Shown: piece by piece, positions 34,577 through 46,500 of the stretch
Layout: each line of letters begins with the position of its first letter
Position numbering within the stretch: the first letter of the stretch is position 1
Origin: Maribacter sp. PR1
Lineage (GTDB): Bacteria > Bacteroidota > Bacteroidia > Flavobacteriales > Flavobacteriaceae
DNA: 64,000 bases
Assembly (NCBI RefSeq): GCF_028464145.1
Contig: NZ_JAQPCG010000007.1
Location: 310,001 to 374,000 of the forward strand
Direction: 5' to 3'
The notes under the pieces: model-generated
The model's input: the letters and a program-made list of their open reading frames with translations, nothing else
Database searches by the model: none
Told to the model about the DNA's origin: nothing
Made by a program: the position numbers and the translations under genes

Positions 34577-36793
34577 ATGATTCCAAAAGTATTTAAAGAG
34601 GTCATAGACCTTGGTGACGGTAGGGAAATTTCTATCGAAACCGGAAAATTGGCAAAACAGGCCCATGGTTCTGTTGTTGTGCAATCTGGAAAATGTATGT
34701 TATTATGTACAGTTGTTTCCAACTACAAACAAAGTGATGTGGATTTTCTTCCGTTGACGGTAGACTACCGCGAAAAATTTGCTGCTGCAGGTCGTTACCC
34801 AGGAGGGTTTTTCAAAAGAGAGGCGAGACCAAGCGACGGTGAAGTATTGACCATGCGTTTAGTGGATCGTGTATTGCGTCCTCTTTTCCCAAAAGATTAT
34901 CATTCCGAAACACAGGTAATGATTCAACTCATGTCACATGATGATGAAGTAATGCCCGATGCTATGGCAGGTTTGGCAGCGTCAGCAGCTATACAGTTAT
35001 CAGATTTCCCATTTGAATGTGCTATTTCCGAGGCCAGGGTAGGTCGTGTAAATGGTGAGTTCGTCATTAACCCTACGAGAGCTCAACTGGCGGAATCGGA
35101 TATCGATATGATGATCGGTGCTTCTGCGGATTCCGTGATGATGGTAGAAGGTGAAATGGATGAGATTTCCGAGGAGGAAATGACCGAAGCTATCAAGTTT
35201 GCCCATGAAGCCATTAAAGTACAATGTGCCGCTCAAATGAAATTGGCCGAATCATTTGGCAGAAAAGAAGTTCGGGAATATGAGCCAGAAAGCGAGGATG
35301 AAGAATTAGCCAAAAAAATTCATGACATGGCTTATGATAAGGTCTACGCAATTGCACAAGCAGGTTCTGCCAAACATGAAAGAAGCGCGGCCTTTAGCGA
35401 AATCAAGGAAGAAGTAAAAGCATCGTTTTCGGAAGAAGAGCAAGAGGAATATGGCGGAATGATTTCCAAGTACTTCTACAAAGCTGAAAAAGCCGCTGTA
35501 CGGGACCTTACCCTAAATGAAGGTTTACGTTTGGATGGCCGTAAAACAGATGAAATAAGGCCAATTTGGTGCGAAGTAGATTACCTTCCTTCCACACACG
35601 GTTCTGCAATTTTCACTCGTGGAGAAACTCAGGCTCTTGCAACAGTAACACTTGGAACCTCTAGAGATTCCAATCAGATAGATATGCCCTCCTACGAAGG
35701 TGAAGAGCGCTTCTACCTACACTATAACTTTCCTCCTTTTTCAACGGGGGAAGCAAGACCTATTCGTGGAACATCCAGAAGGGAAGTTGGTCACGGAAAC
35801 TTGGCGCAAAGAGCATTGAAAGGAATGGTGCCTGAGGACTGTCCTTATACGGTACGGGTTGTATCCGAAGTTTTGGAGTCTAACGGTTCTTCTTCAATGG
35901 CGACGGTTTGTTCCGGTACAATGGCTCTAATGGATGCAGGTGTTCAATTAAAAAAACCTGTTTCCGGTATCGCTATGGGATTGATTACGGATACCGAATC
36001 TGGTAAATATGCGGTACTATCCGATATTTTGGGTGACGAAGATCACTTAGGAGATATGGACTTTAAAGTAACAGGGACTGCGGATGGTATAACAGCTTGC
36101 CAAATGGACATTAAGGTGAAAGGATTGTCCTATGAGATTTTGGTCAAAGCATTGAAACAAGCTCGTGACGGTCGTTTACATATACTCGAAAAACTTACTG
36201 ACACTATTGCAGCGCCAAACGAAGACGTTAAAGCGCACGCACCAAAAATGGTTACACGTATCATTCCAAATGAATTTATTGGAGCGTTGATCGGACCAGG
36301 AGGAAAAGTGATACAAGAACTTCAGAAAGAAACAGATACGACTATCGTAATCAATGAAGATCCTGTTACCGAAGAAGGTATCGTTGAAATTCTTGGAACG
36401 GACCAAGAAGGTATAGATGCTGTACTTGCCAAAATTGACTCTTTAATGTTCAAACCAGAAGTAGGTAGCGTTTACGAAGTAAAAGTCATTAAAATGTTGG
36501 ATTTTGGTGCCGTTGTTGAATATATGGATGCTCCTGGTAACGAAGTACTACTGCATGTTTCAGAATTGGCATGGGAGCGAACGGAGAATGTTTCCGATGT
36601 AGTAAACATGGGTGATGTCTTTGATGTAAAATACTTTGGGATAGATTCCAGAACACGCAAGGACAAAGTATCGAGAAAGGCACTTTTGCCAAAACCAGAA
36701 GGTTTTAAGGAAAGACCACCCCGTGATAACAAGCGTAGGGACGATCGTCGTGGTAACGACAGAAACCGTGATAGAAAACCAAAAAGGGATTAA
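34577..36793 (+). CDS. pnp: Polyribonucleotide nucleotidyltransferase (PNPase)
   Basis: 738 aa. Order: first RNase PH domain ([22 protein letters not shown]), helical linker, second RNase PH domain ([15 protein letters not shown], active-site [16 protein letters not shown]), KH domain ([20 protein letters not shown]) and S1 domain ([20 protein letters not shown]). It degrades RNA phosphorolytically from the 3' end. The C-terminus ends in a basic, Arg/Asp/Asn-rich tail (about 30 residues from [11 protein letters not shown]) that is probably disordered and RNA-binding. A terminator follows. Confidence 0.97.
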   Translation: MIPKVFKEVIDLGDGREISIETGKLAKQAHGSVVVQSGKCMLLCTVVSNYKQSDVDFLPLTVDYREKFAAAGRYPGGFFKREARPSDGEVLTMRLVDRVLRPLFPKDYHSETQVMIQLMSHDDEVMPDAMAGLAASAAIQLSDFPFECAISEARVGRVNGEFVINPTRAQLAESDIDMMIGASADSVMMVEGEMDEISEEEMTEAIKFAHEAIKVQCAAQMKLAESFGRKEVREYEPESEDEELAKKIHDMAYDKVYAIAQAGSAKHERSAAFSEIKEEVKASFSEEEQEEYGGMISKYFYKAEKAAVRDLTLNEGLRLDGRKTDEIRPIWCEVDYLPSTHGSAIFTRGETQALATVTLGTSRDSNQIDMPSYEGEERFYLHYNFPPFSTGEARPIRGTSRREVGHGNLAQRALKGMVPEDCPYTVRVVSEVLESNGSSSMATVCSGTMALMDAGVQLKKPVSGIAMGLITDTESGKYAVLSDILGDEDHLGDMDFKVTGTADGITACQMDIKVKGLSYEILVKALKQARDGRLHILEKLTDTIAAPNEDVKAHAPKMVTRIIPNEFIGALIGPGGKVIQELQKETDTTIVINEDPVTEEGIVEILGTDQEGIDAVLAKIDSLMFKPEVGSVYEVKVIKMLDFGAVVEYMDAPGNEVLLHVSELAWERTENVSDVVNMGDVFDVKYFGIDSRTRKDKVSRKALLPKPEGFKERPPRDNKRRDDRRGNDRNRDRKPKRD

Positions 36794-36814
36794 GTTTTTA
36801 ATTCTTATACAGAA

Positions 36815-36848
36815 GAAAAGCCTCAACTTATATCGTTGGGGCTTTTTT
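36815..36848 (+). terminator. Terminator after pnp
   Basis: AAGCCTCAAC pairs with GTTGGGGCTT (one G-U pair), followed by T6. Confidence 0.88.
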
Positions 36849-36953
36849 GTATTTCAACGGAAAAAGAAAGTTTTTTACCTCGAATTGTAACATTCGAAAG
36901 ATTTTTACGTATAAGTATATGCAGTCTATGCAAATTGAACTTAATTTTTATTC

Positions 36954-37817
36954 ATGAGACAGCTTAAGATTACAAAACAGGTCACCAATAGGGAGACCGC
37001 ATCCTTGGACAAGTACTTACAAGAAATTGGAAAAGTTGACTTGATTACCGCTGATGAAGAAGTAGAGTTGGCACAACGCATCAAGGCAGGCGACCAGATC
37101 GCTCTTGAAAAACTAACTAAAGCCAACCTTAGATTCGTGGTATCCGTTGCAAAACAGTATCAAAACCAAGGTCTTACTTTACCGGATTTGATTAACGAGG
37201 GAAACCTTGGCCTAATCAAAGCTGCACAGCGTTTTGACGAAACGCGGGGATTTAAGTTTATCTCCTACGCCGTATGGTGGATCCGTCAATCTATTTTACA
37301 AGCATTGGCAGAACAGTCCCGTATTGTACGACTGCCTTTGAACAAAATTGGATCTATTAACAAGATCAATAAAACTTTTGCTTTCTTGGAACAAGCGCAC
37401 GAACGTATGCCTTCTGCTGAAGAAATTGCAAAAGAATTGGACATGACCGTAGATGACGTAAAACAATCTTTGAAGAACTCTGGTCGTCACGTTTCTATGG
37501 ATGCTCCATTAATTGATGGTGAGGATTCTAACCTTTACGATGTATTGCGTAGTGGTGAATCGCCAAATCCCGATAAGGAATTGTTGCACGAATCCTTACG
37601 TACGGAAATTGAGCGTGCCCTTGAAACGTTAACCCCAAGAGAGGCTGACGTTATTCGATTGTATTTTGGTCTTGCAGGTCAGCATTCTATGACCCTGGAG
37701 GAGATTGGAGAGACTTTTGACCTTACAAGGGAAAGGGTGAGACAAATTAAAGAAAAGGCCATACGTAGGCTAAAACATACATCTAGAAGTAAGATACTAA
37801 AGACTTATCTTGGCTAA
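36954..37817 (+). CDS. rpoD: Primary sigma factor, short RpoD/SigA type
   Basis: 287 aa with sigma-70 regions in order: 1.2 ([20 protein letters not shown]), 2 ([36 protein letters not shown]), 3 ([20 protein letters not shown]) and 4 ([34 protein letters not shown]). Region 1.1 is absent, as in the primary sigma of Bacteroidota, which recognises TAnnTTTG promoters. Many such elements are present in this window, which fits. Single gene with its own terminator. Confidence 0.97.
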   Translation: MRQLKITKQVTNRETASLDKYLQEIGKVDLITADEEVELAQRIKAGDQIALEKLTKANLRFVVSVAKQYQNQGLTLPDLINEGNLGLIKAAQRFDETRGFKFISYAVWWIRQSILQALAEQSRIVRLPLNKIGSINKINKTFAFLEQAHERMPSAEEIAKELDMTVDDVKQSLKNSGRHVSMDAPLIDGEDSNLYDVLRSGESPNPDKELLHESLRTEIERALETLTPREADVIRLYFGLAGQHSMTLEEIGETFDLTRERVRQIKEKAIRRLKHTSRSKILKTYLG

Positions 37818-37927
37818 CTAGAAAAATTACACGTTAAAGATTCCTTAAATTGGAATATTGGCATATTAGTTGTAATTTTAACGGTAACAACAGTTTATCA
37901 TGACTGTTCGTTTTTTGATTGATGAAT

Positions 37928-37955
37928 AAACTCCGGCTGATTACCGGAGTTTTTT
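37928..37955 (+). terminator. Terminator after rpoD
   Basis: AAACTCCGG and CCGGAGTTT form the stem with a 7-nt loop, followed by T6. It lies about 110 bp beyond the stop codon. Confidence 0.85.
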
Positions 37956-38054
37956 CATTTTAAATCTTTCATCCACATTTTGAATATAAAACAGTAATTT
38001 CTTCGCATCGCCGATTTGGATAACTTTCTTATCTTGACCGTAAGTAAGCTACTA

Positions 38055-40037
38055 ATGAAGTTATTTTCAATTCTCCTAATCACTACACTATTGATTATCT
38101 CCTGTAATCCCAAAATCAATTTAAAAAACTACGACAACTACCCCACCGCAGAAAATAGCAATTTATGGGTACAATACAGCAAAACCGAAACTTCTTTTAA
38201 CCTATGGGCCCCGACAGCAGTTAAGGTCAGGATTGATTTATTTGACAAAGGGAACAATTCTGAGCCTATAGCAACCCATCTTATGAAGCCTCTTAAAAAT
38301 GGTGTATGGAATAGAACTATTACTGGAGATTTAAATGGGACTTATTATACATTTCAAACAAAAACAAAAGATAAATGGTTGGATAAAACTCCAGGCATTT
38401 ATGCAAAGGCTACTGGGGTAAATGGAATTAGAGCCATGGTTTTGGATATGAACACCACAAATCCAAAAGGATGGAAAAATGATATGGGACCTGTATTGAA
38501 ATCACCCAATGAAGCCATAATCTACGAATTACATATAAGGGATATGACGATTCACCCCAATTCGGGGGCAAAAAAAAAGGGAACATTTATTGGTTTGGCG
38601 GAAGGTGGTACAGTAGGACCTGAAAATATAAAAACGGGAATTGATCATTTAAAAGTCTTAGGTATTACTCATATACATCTACTTCCATCGTTTGACCATT
38701 ATTCCATTGACGAAGCAAACTTGGATACTCCACAATTCAACTGGGGCTATGACCCCAAAAATTATAATGTTCCTGAGGGCTCCTACTCAACTGACCCCTT
38801 TAATGCTGAAGTAAGAATCAAGGAATATAAACAAATGATAAAAACATTTCACGATAATGGAATAGGGGTAGTGATGGATGTAGTATACAATCATACTGGG
38901 AAAACGGAAGAATCATTATTCAATCAGGAAGTTCCCGGTTACTATTATCGCCATATGGAAGATGGCAGTTACTCGGATGCCGCTGCCTGTGGGAACGAAA
39001 CGGCATCGGAAAGGGTGATGATGAAAAAATTCATGCTAGAATCGCTCACATATTGGACCAAAGAATATCATATCGATGGTTTCCGGTTCGATCTCATGGG
39101 TATTCACGATATTGAAACCATGAACGAAATTGCCGAAAAGATTACTAAAATTAATCCTAATACCCTTTTATACGGTGAGGGATGGACAGCAAAGGGTTCT
39201 CCCCTACCTCAAAATAATAGAGCCTTGAAAAAAAATATGCAAAGACTTCCAAAAATAGCTGCCTTTAGCGACGATATCAGAGACGGATTAAAAGGTTCTG
39301 TTTTTAAGGATATGGATACAGGATTTGTAAATGGAGGCGAAAACAAAGAAGAATCGATTAAATTCGGAATTGTTGGTGGCATCCAACATTCCCAAATTAA
39401 CTATGACAGTGTTAATTATTCGCATGCGCCTTGGACTTTGACCCCTTGGCAATCTATTTCTTATACATCTTGCCACGATAATCATACCTTGTTTGACAAA
39501 TTAATGATTTCAAAACCCGAGTCTAGTGAAGTTGAACTTAAAGCCATGCATAAATTGGCCAATGCCGTTGTATTGACATCTCAAGGAATTCCATTTCTGC
39601 ATGCCGGAGTCGAATTTTTAAGGTCTAAGGATAGAGAACATAACTCTTATAATTTACCTGACCGTATTAATCGCATAGACTGGGGCTTGAAAGTAAAAAA
39701 TAAGGCTGTATTTCAATACTTTAAAAATCTAATATCTCTTCGTAAAAGCCATCCGGCCTTCCACATGTCCAGTGCTGAGGAAGTTCAGAATAATCTGAAA
39801 TTTCAAATAGTCGAGGATGCCCTAGTTTCCTATACAATTGGCAACCATGCAAACCAAGATGATTGGAAAGAAATCTTGGTAGTTTACAATGCTAATAAAT
39901 CGCCCTATCGATATCAATTAAACAAACCCTATCAGTTAGCTGTATACAAAGAGGAATTTGATTTTAAAGGTTCAAAAGTGATTAAGGACTATATAGATGT
40001 GCCTCCTATATCCATGCTAGTAGCTTTTACAAAATAA
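38055..40037 (+). CDS. pulA: Type I pullulanase, lipoprotein
   Basis: 660 aa. ATG 38055 gives a clean lipoprotein signal ([17 protein letters not shown]). Then a CBM48/E-set domain ([19 protein letters not shown]) and a GH13_14 catalytic domain. GH13 regions: the type I pullulanase motif [17 protein letters not shown], region [12 protein letters not shown], region [12 protein letters not shown] with the nucleophile Asp, region III LYGEGW with the acid Glu, region [12 protein letters not shown]. It debranches alpha-1,6 links of pullulan or glycogen. There is no SusCD pair nearby, so it is not in an obvious utilisation locus. Confidence 0.92.
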   Translation: MKLFSILLITTLLIISCNPKINLKNYDNYPTAENSNLWVQYSKTETSFNLWAPTAVKVRIDLFDKGNNSEPIATHLMKPLKNGVWNRTITGDLNGTYYTFQTKTKDKWLDKTPGIYAKATGVNGIRAMVLDMNTTNPKGWKNDMGPVLKSPNEAIIYELHIRDMTIHPNSGAKKKGTFIGLAEGGTVGPENIKTGIDHLKVLGITHIHLLPSFDHYSIDEANLDTPQFNWGYDPKNYNVPEGSYSTDPFNAEVRIKEYKQMIKTFHDNGIGVVMDVVYNHTGKTEESLFNQEVPGYYYRHMEDGSYSDAAACGNETASERVMMKKFMLESLTYWTKEYHIDGFRFDLMGIHDIETMNEIAEKITKINPNTLLYGEGWTAKGSPLPQNNRALKKNMQRLPKIAAFSDDIRDGLKGSVFKDMDTGFVNGGENKEESIKFGIVGGIQHSQINYDSVNYSHAPWTLTPWQSISYTSCHDNHTLFDKLMISKPESSEVELKAMHKLANAVVLTSQGIPFLHAGVEFLRSKDREHNSYNLPDRINRIDWGLKVKNKAVFQYFKNLISLRKSHPAFHMSSAEEVQNNLKFQIVEDALVSYTIGNHANQDDWKEILVVYNANKSPYRYQLNKPYQLAVYKEEFDFKGSKVIKDYIDVPPISMLVAFTK

Positions 40038-40045
40038 GATCGCTC

Positions 40046-40258
40046 ATGACCCAAAAAAACAATCCCTTACATGGTATAAAATTGGTTACCATCTTAGAAC
40101 ATCTTACCCAAGTTTATACATGGGAAGAGTTATCAAATGAAATAAACATAAATTGTTTTAAAAAAGATCCTTCTATTAAATCCAGCCTAAAGTTTCTCAG
40201 GCGAACACCATGGGCAAGGCGAAAAGTCGAAAACCTCTATTTAAAAACCTTGAATTAA
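40046..40258 (+). CDS. VF530-type DNA-binding small protein (DUF2132)
   Basis: 70 aa. Recognised by [19 protein letters not shown], the [19 protein letters not shown] segment and the [10 protein letters not shown] end, matching the VF530 family of small helical proteins reported as DNA-binding. It follows pulA by 8 bp and precedes trmL by 2 bp, so all three are probably in one transcript. Role unknown. Confidence 0.85.
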   Translation: MTQKNNPLHGIKLVTILEHLTQVYTWEELSNEININCFKKDPSIKSSLKFLRRTPWARRKVENLYLKTLN

Positions 40259-40260
40259 AT

Positions 40261-40719
40261 ATGGGCCTTCATATAGTTTTAATTGAGCCAGAGATACCGA
40301 ATAACACAGGAAATATCGGAAGACTTGCCTTAGCAACGGGGTGCACACTACACTTGGTTAAACCTTTTGGCTTTGAAATTTCGGATAAAAGGCTAAGAAG
40401 GGCCGGTTTGGACTATTGGGTACATCTAGATAAAATTTTCTACGATAATGTTTCTGATTTTTTTAAAGCGAATGCCGACAAAAAACTAATGTTTTTTTCT
40501 TCACATGGAACCAAAAACTATTGGAATGCAAAATATGAAGATGAAACCTTTTTGATATTTGGTAAGGAATCTTCCGGTCTCTCCGAAGAAATTCTTACCA
40601 AATACCAGAGCCAAACCTATAAAATTCCGCTTTTTAGTCCCCAAATCAGGAGTTTAAATTTATCCAATGCCGTTGCTGTAACCACTTATGAAGGAGTGCG
40701 ACAAATTCAGAATTTATAA
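40261..40719 (+). CDS. trmL: tRNA (cytidine(34)-2'-O)-methyltransferase
   Basis: 152-aa SPOUT methyltransferase, the usual TrmL length. Signatures: IVLIEPEIPNNTGNIGRLA, the CTLHLVKPFGFEISDKRL continuation, AGLDYW, FGKESSGLSEEIL and the C-terminal knot IRSLNLSNAVAV. It modifies the wobble base of tRNA-Leu. ATG 40261 is used because the upstream in-frame ATG at 40210 lies in the VF530 gene and would add an unrelated N-terminus. Confidence 0.94.
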   Translation: MGLHIVLIEPEIPNNTGNIGRLALATGCTLHLVKPFGFEISDKRLRRAGLDYWVHLDKIFYDNVSDFFKANADKKLMFFSSHGTKNYWNAKYEDETFLIFGKESSGLSEEILTKYQSQTYKIPLFSPQIRSLNLSNAVAVTTYEGVRQIQNL

Positions 40720-40786
40720 AAACCGCTAAAAATATTCTTGGTAAGTTTTGTATCTTTTAGGTGTTAACAGACCAACTTAATTTTCC

Positions 40787-43405
40787 ATGAACAAAAAGGT
40801 ACTTCAGATAATCGCAATTGTTATCGCAATTGTGTTAAATAACGCATGTAAAAATGAGTCCAATCAGGACATTTCAAAAGAGGACTCCGAAATCAAATTC
40901 AATATCCCCGAAGGTTTTTCTCTTGAAGAAATATATCATCCAAGTGCCAATGAGCAAGGGTCTTGGGTGGCACTGGCAAAAGGTCCGGAAGGTTTAATAT
41001 ATTCTTGCGATCAATACGGTAAAATATATTCCTTTACTCCTCCCGAAAAAGGAGGAGACCTTTCCAAAAAAGAGGTAACCCCTTTAAACATTGAAATTGG
41101 TCAAGCCCATGGATTGCTTTGGGCGTTCAATAGTTTATACGTTTCGGTAAATAAAAGATGGGAGGACGATACCGAATATGGCAGTGGTATTTATAGAATT
41201 CAGGACACGGATGGTGACGGCATTTTAGATCAAAGTAAAATGCTTTTAAAATTGCAGGGAAATGGTGAGCATGGCCCTCATAGTTTGGTCTTATCACCGG
41301 ATGAAAAAGAAATTTATTTTATTGCCGGAAACCACACATTGGTACCGGAAAAGCTAAAGCAAAACAGTAGATTACCCAACAACTGGAACGAAGACAACCT
41401 AATTACTCCCTATTTGGATGCCCGAGGACACGCAAATGACATTAAGGCACCTGGCGGTTGGGTTGCAAAGTTCAATCCGGAAGGCACAGCATGGGAATTA
41501 TTATCAGCTGGGTATAGAAACCCATTTGATATCGCATTTAATAATGATGGAGAATTATTTACTTACGACTCGGACATGGAATGGGATATCGGAATGCCAT
41601 GGTACAGGCCTACACGCATTTGTCATGTTACGCCAGGTAGCGAATACGGTTGGAGAACGGGTTCCGGAAAATGGCCCGCCTACTACCCAGATAACCTGCC
41701 CGCCGTACATAATCTTGAGCAAGGTTCGCCCACCGCAGTCCTTTCAGCGTCATCCTTAAAATTTCCTGCCAAGTATAAAAATGGCCTCTTAGTTATGGAT
41801 TGGAGTTTTGGCACGGTATATTTCATCGATTTAATTCCAAAAGGAAGTAGTTATGAAGCCAAAAGAGAGGAGTTTTTCTCAGGTACTCCATTACCCTTAA
41901 CGGATATGATTGCCGGACAAGATGGAAACTTATACTTTGCCACCGGTGGAAGGAATTTAGATTCGCACCTTTATCGATTGTCCTATGAAGGTGAAACCTC
42001 ATCCGAAACTATATCAAATGATGAAAACAAAGAACTTCGGGAGCTTCGTCATACCTTGGAGTCTTTTCAGAAAAACCCAAGTGAAGAAGGAATAGAAATG
42101 GCATGGGATAATTTAAGCAATGAAGATCGTTTTATACGGTACGCAGCCCGAATGGTCCTGGAAAATTCCCCTTTTAATATGTGGGAAAACCGATTTACTT
42201 CAGAAACCGACCAAACAAAGCTTATTAATGCCAGCATAGCGGTAGCTAGAACGGACGACCCAAACAACCAACAACTTATTTATCAAAAATTAAATCCCAT
42301 TAACTTGGAAAACCTTGGAAAGGAAAACCAGTTGGCACTTCTAAGGGCCTATTCCCTTTCCTTTATAAGAATGGGAGAACCAAACCCTTCGGTCTCTACT
42401 AGGATTGCAAAAAAACTAAATCGATATTTTCCCCATGCCGACAACAGTGTGAATAAAGAGTTGAGCCAAATTCTGCTGTATTTGAAAGCCGATGGCATAA
42501 CAGAGGGTCTCGTTAACCAGTTATTAAAACATACTGAGGAAAAAACAGTTTCTGAAAGCGTAGAATTATTGGATGAGGAAACTACTTTGCGCAGCGAACA
42601 ATATGGAGAGGTCATAAGGGAAGTGATTGCCAAGATGCCTCCAAGTGAGGCGATATACTACGGTATGTTGTTAAGTAATGCGGAAAAAGGATGGACTAAA
42701 GCGCTTAGGGAAAAATATTTTTCATGGTTTTATGATGTTTTGGGCAGTAAAGGAGGAATGAGTTTTAAAGCCTATATGGAAAATGTACGGCAAAGAGCGA
42801 TGTCGCATGTGCCCGACGCTGATAAGGAATACTTCAAACAGATTTCCGGGGAATATTCCCCTTCTGATGCAGTAGCAGGTTTACCACAACCAAAGGGACC
42901 AGGACAAATATATACAGCTGGAGATTTACAGGATATCGTATACAACGAAGATTTGAAGGGTGGTTCCTACGAAGATGGAAAAAGAGCTTTTGAAGCGGCT
43001 TTGTGCATACTTTGCCATAGAATGCGTGGCGAAGGTGGAGCTGCTGGACCGGACCTTACCCAGGCATACAGCAAGTTTGGTACTTATGACCTGATTAACG
43101 CCATTGCTAGTCCAAATGATGAAATCTCTGATCAATATGCACATACTTTATTTCAACTTAAAGATGGTAAAAATTTAGCGGGAAGGGTAAAGTCTGAAAA
43201 CGAGGAGGAAATAATTTTAATGCCTAACCCATACAACGAGACGTATACGGTAATCATAAAAAAAGAAGAAGTCCAAGAAAGAGGGCCATCCCCTATTTCA
43301 CCTATGCCAGGGGGCTTGTTAAACCGACTAAACAGACAAGAAGTCAAAGACCTGTTCAAATATTTAGAATCTGGTGGTGATGAAAATCATGAAAGCTATA
43401 AATAG
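40787..43405 (+). CDS. Lipoprotein with PQQ-dehydrogenase-like propeller and C-terminal cytochrome c domain
   Basis: 872 aa. Lipobox at LNNAC after MNKKVLQIIAIVIAIV. Residues about 45-390 form a six-blade-propeller type pattern (EGLIYSCDQYGKIYSF; GAGYRNPFDIAFN-like YRNPFDIAFNNDGELFTYDS; DMIAGQDGNLYFATGG). A calcium-like DTDGDGILDQ loop occurs near 145. A helical middle region (residues about 410-720) follows, then a cytochrome c domain with one heme site, CILCH, and DLTQAYSKFG. This matches the family of large 'membrane-bound dehydrogenase' proteins, but the substrate is unknown. The heme indicates electron transfer in the periplasm or at the outer membrane. Confidence 0.8.
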   Translation: MNKKVLQIIAIVIAIVLNNACKNESNQDISKEDSEIKFNIPEGFSLEEIYHPSANEQGSWVALAKGPEGLIYSCDQYGKIYSFTPPEKGGDLSKKEVTPLNIEIGQAHGLLWAFNSLYVSVNKRWEDDTEYGSGIYRIQDTDGDGILDQSKMLLKLQGNGEHGPHSLVLSPDEKEIYFIAGNHTLVPEKLKQNSRLPNNWNEDNLITPYLDARGHANDIKAPGGWVAKFNPEGTAWELLSAGYRNPFDIAFNNDGELFTYDSDMEWDIGMPWYRPTRICHVTPGSEYGWRTGSGKWPAYYPDNLPAVHNLEQGSPTAVLSASSLKFPAKYKNGLLVMDWSFGTVYFIDLIPKGSSYEAKREEFFSGTPLPLTDMIAGQDGNLYFATGGRNLDSHLYRLSYEGETSSETISNDENKELRELRHTLESFQKNPSEEGIEMAWDNLSNEDRFIRYAARMVLENSPFNMWENRFTSETDQTKLINASIAVARTDDPNNQQLIYQKLNPINLENLGKENQLALLRAYSLSFIRMGEPNPSVSTRIAKKLNRYFPHADNSVNKELSQILLYLKADGITEGLVNQLLKHTEEKTVSESVELLDEETTLRSEQYGEVIREVIAKMPPSEAIYYGMLLSNAEKGWTKALREKYFSWFYDVLGSKGGMSFKAYMENVRQRAMSHVPDADKEYFKQISGEYSPSDAVAGLPQPKGPGQIYTAGDLQDIVYNEDLKGGSYEDGKRAFEAALCILCHRMRGEGGAAGPDLTQAYSKFGTYDLINAIASPNDEISDQYAHTLFQLKDGKNLAGRVKSENEEEIILMPNPYNETYTVIIKKEEVQERGPSPISPMPGGLLNRLNRQEVKDLFKYLESGGDENHESYK

Positions 43406-43597
43406 CGTTGTCAAACCTATAATTTGCTTTTCAGTTTAATAGAATGTACTAGAAAACACAGGTGAATATTATCAAGTTCCTAAAAATTGAAAAAGAAACT
43501 TTCAATACACTTGTATTTTCTTCCTATCTAGTACCTAAATACCTATTTTTAGTTGGACATTTATTACTTTTCATATAAAATATAATATTCAATTTTC

Positions 43598-46500
43598 ATG
43601 TACTCAATATCAAAACTTACCTTGTTTTTCACTTTAGTTTTTTGTTTCACATTGGGATGGACCCAAGATAATAATCCTCCTATCGATAGTTCCTTCTATG
43701 AAAAATTGGAATGGCGTAACATTGGCCCAGAACGTGGCGGACGTTCATTAGGTTCGGCAGGTAGTCCAAGTAGGCCTAACGAATACTATTTTGGTGCAAC
43801 TGGAGGAGGTTTATGGAAAACAACGGATGGCGGTAATGAATGGAAACCGGTTACAGATGGGCAAATTACGAGCTCGTCCGTAGGAGCTGTCGCTATTGCT
43901 GAAACGAATCCTGACATCATTTATATTGGTATGGGAGAAGTTCAGCTGAGGGGAAGTATAACCCAAGGCGATGGGGTTTACAAAACAACGGATGGCGGAA
44001 AAACATGGAAACATTTAGGTCTCGAAGAAACCCAGGCCGTATCAAGAATTAGAATTCACCCGACGAATCCTGACATTGTCTATGTTGCCGCCCTTGGTCA
44101 TCCATATGGAGACAATGAAGAAAGAGGTGTTTTTAAAAGTATTGATGGAGGAACTACATGGGAAAAGGTTTTATATGTAAGTGACAAAGCAGGTGCGGTA
44201 GATTTGATTATTGACAGAAACAACCCTAGCGTACTTTACGCAAGTACTTGGCAGGTACAAAGAAAGGCATGGAAAATGTGGGGAGGAGGACCCGACTGTA
44301 AATTATGGAAGTCGATAGATGGAGGTCAAACCTGGACCGATTTGACGGAAAATCCGGGTATGCCAAAAGGCCCGTTGGGAAAAATTGGAGTAACGGTTTC
44401 GCCTGTAGATTCCAATCGGGTTTGGGCCATAGTCGAAGCCAATGAAGGCGGTGTTTTTCGCTCGGACGATGGTGGAAAAACCTGGGAAATGACCAATAAC
44501 GAACGTAAATTAAGACAACGCGCTTTTTATTATTCCAGAATTTATGCTGATCCCCTGGATAAAGAGACCGTATATGGCCTCAATGTAGATTTTTGGAAAT
44601 CGACCGATGGCGGTAAAACCTTTGATAAAGAAATAAAGGTTCCCCATGGCGACAACCATGACCTTTGGATCGACCCTAACAATCCAAAACGTATGATTTC
44701 TTCTAACGATGGTGGAGGTATTGTAAGTGTGAACGGAGGTGAAACTTGGACAGAGGAAAATTATATTACCACACAATTATATCACGTCATGGCAACCAGT
44801 GATGTGCCCTATCACGTCGCAGGTGCACAACAGGACAATAGTACCTTGGCCATTCCGAGTGATGATTGGGAACACATGCAAGCCAGAGGCCCCAATCATG
44901 GTTGGTATTATGCCGTTGGGGGCGGTGAAAGTGGTTGGATAACACAACACCCTACGAAACCGGATATTTTTTATGCCGGTAGCCAAGGAGCATTACTAAC
45001 ACGATACGATAGAAGTAATGGACAAACTCGTGATATACAGGTATATCCAAGATTTTTCTCCGGAGAGCCAGCAAGTGCTTTGCCAGAACGCTGGCAGTGG
45101 ACTTTCCCCATAATGTTTGCCCCTCAAGATCCAAATGTCATGTACACCTGTTCACAACACGTGTGGAAAACTACTGATGATGGACAGTCGTGGGAAAAAA
45201 TTAGTCCCGACTTAACGTATGCGGACCCCACAACCTTGGGTAAAACCGGTGGCGTTATTACCATGGATATGAACGGACCAGAAATTTATGCTACGGTATT
45301 TGCATTAGCTCCATCCTTTCATGATATCAATACCATTTGGGCCGGTTCTGACGATGGTAAAATTCACATAACCCGTGATGGTGGTAAGAACTGGAAAGAT
45401 ATAACCCCAAAGGAACTACCTAAATTTTCTAGGGTAAGTATTATAGACGAATCAAAACATAATCCAGGTACGCTATACGTAGCCGCTAATAGATATCAAG
45501 TAGATGATAGACAACCATATGTGTTCAAAACTCATGACTATGGTAAGACCTGGACAAAAATCATAAATGGAATATCCGATGGACATTTTGCAAGAGCGGT
45601 TAGGGAAGACCCTGAAAGAGAAGGTCTACTTTTTCTAGCAACGGAACATGGCGTTTATTTTTCCATGAACGATGGAGACTTATGGCAAAGCCTACAATTA
45701 GAGTTGCCGGATACTCCTGTAAGGGATTTGGTCATAAAGGATAATGATGTAGTTCTTGGCACCCACGGCCGGGGTTTTTGGATATTGGACGATATACAAC
45801 CACTAAGACAGTATGCTCCGGACATGAAAGAACAGAAAGCCGTTCTTTTTCAACCAGAAAATGCTATCAGAGGCATAACCGATGCTACCATTCAATATTA
45901 CTTAAAAGAGCAGTTAGATACGATTACCATTGAAATATATGATTCCAAGGATTCATTAATAGATAGCTTTTCAGGAAGCCAACCTGAATATGAAGTTGAC
46001 CCCGATTTACCCTATTGGTTAAGGGGAGGATCCTCTAAACCGACTACGGCCAAAGGCATAAATACATTCACCTGGGATTTGAGATATCCGGGAGCAACTA
46101 CTTTTGAAGGTATGATTATTTGGAGCGCAAGACCGGCAAGAGGACCAAAAGCCCCGCTTGGGACGTATAAGGTAAAAATGAAAACCGGAGCTTTTGCAAA
46201 AACGTATGAATTTGAAATTGAAATGAACCCTAATCTAAAGGGCATTACAAAGGCAGATTTAGACGAACAATTTGAGTTGGCCAATAAGATAATGAACAAA
46301 ACAAGTGCGGCAAATGCAGCGGTAATTAAAATTCGAGAGATTAAATCAGTTTTTGAGGAAAAAAAATCAAAATTCACTGCAAAGGAGTACAACAAAACAA
46401 TCGCACCTTTTATTGAAGCCCTTAAGGACGTAGAGGAAGATTTGTACCAAGTAAAAAACCAGTCTAATCAAGATCCATTGAACTTCCCTATTAAATTGAA

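Noticed and set aside
40210..40260. Upstream in-frame start for trmL
   Set aside because: Would overlap VF530 and adds residues absent from TrmL; ATG 40261 fits the family.
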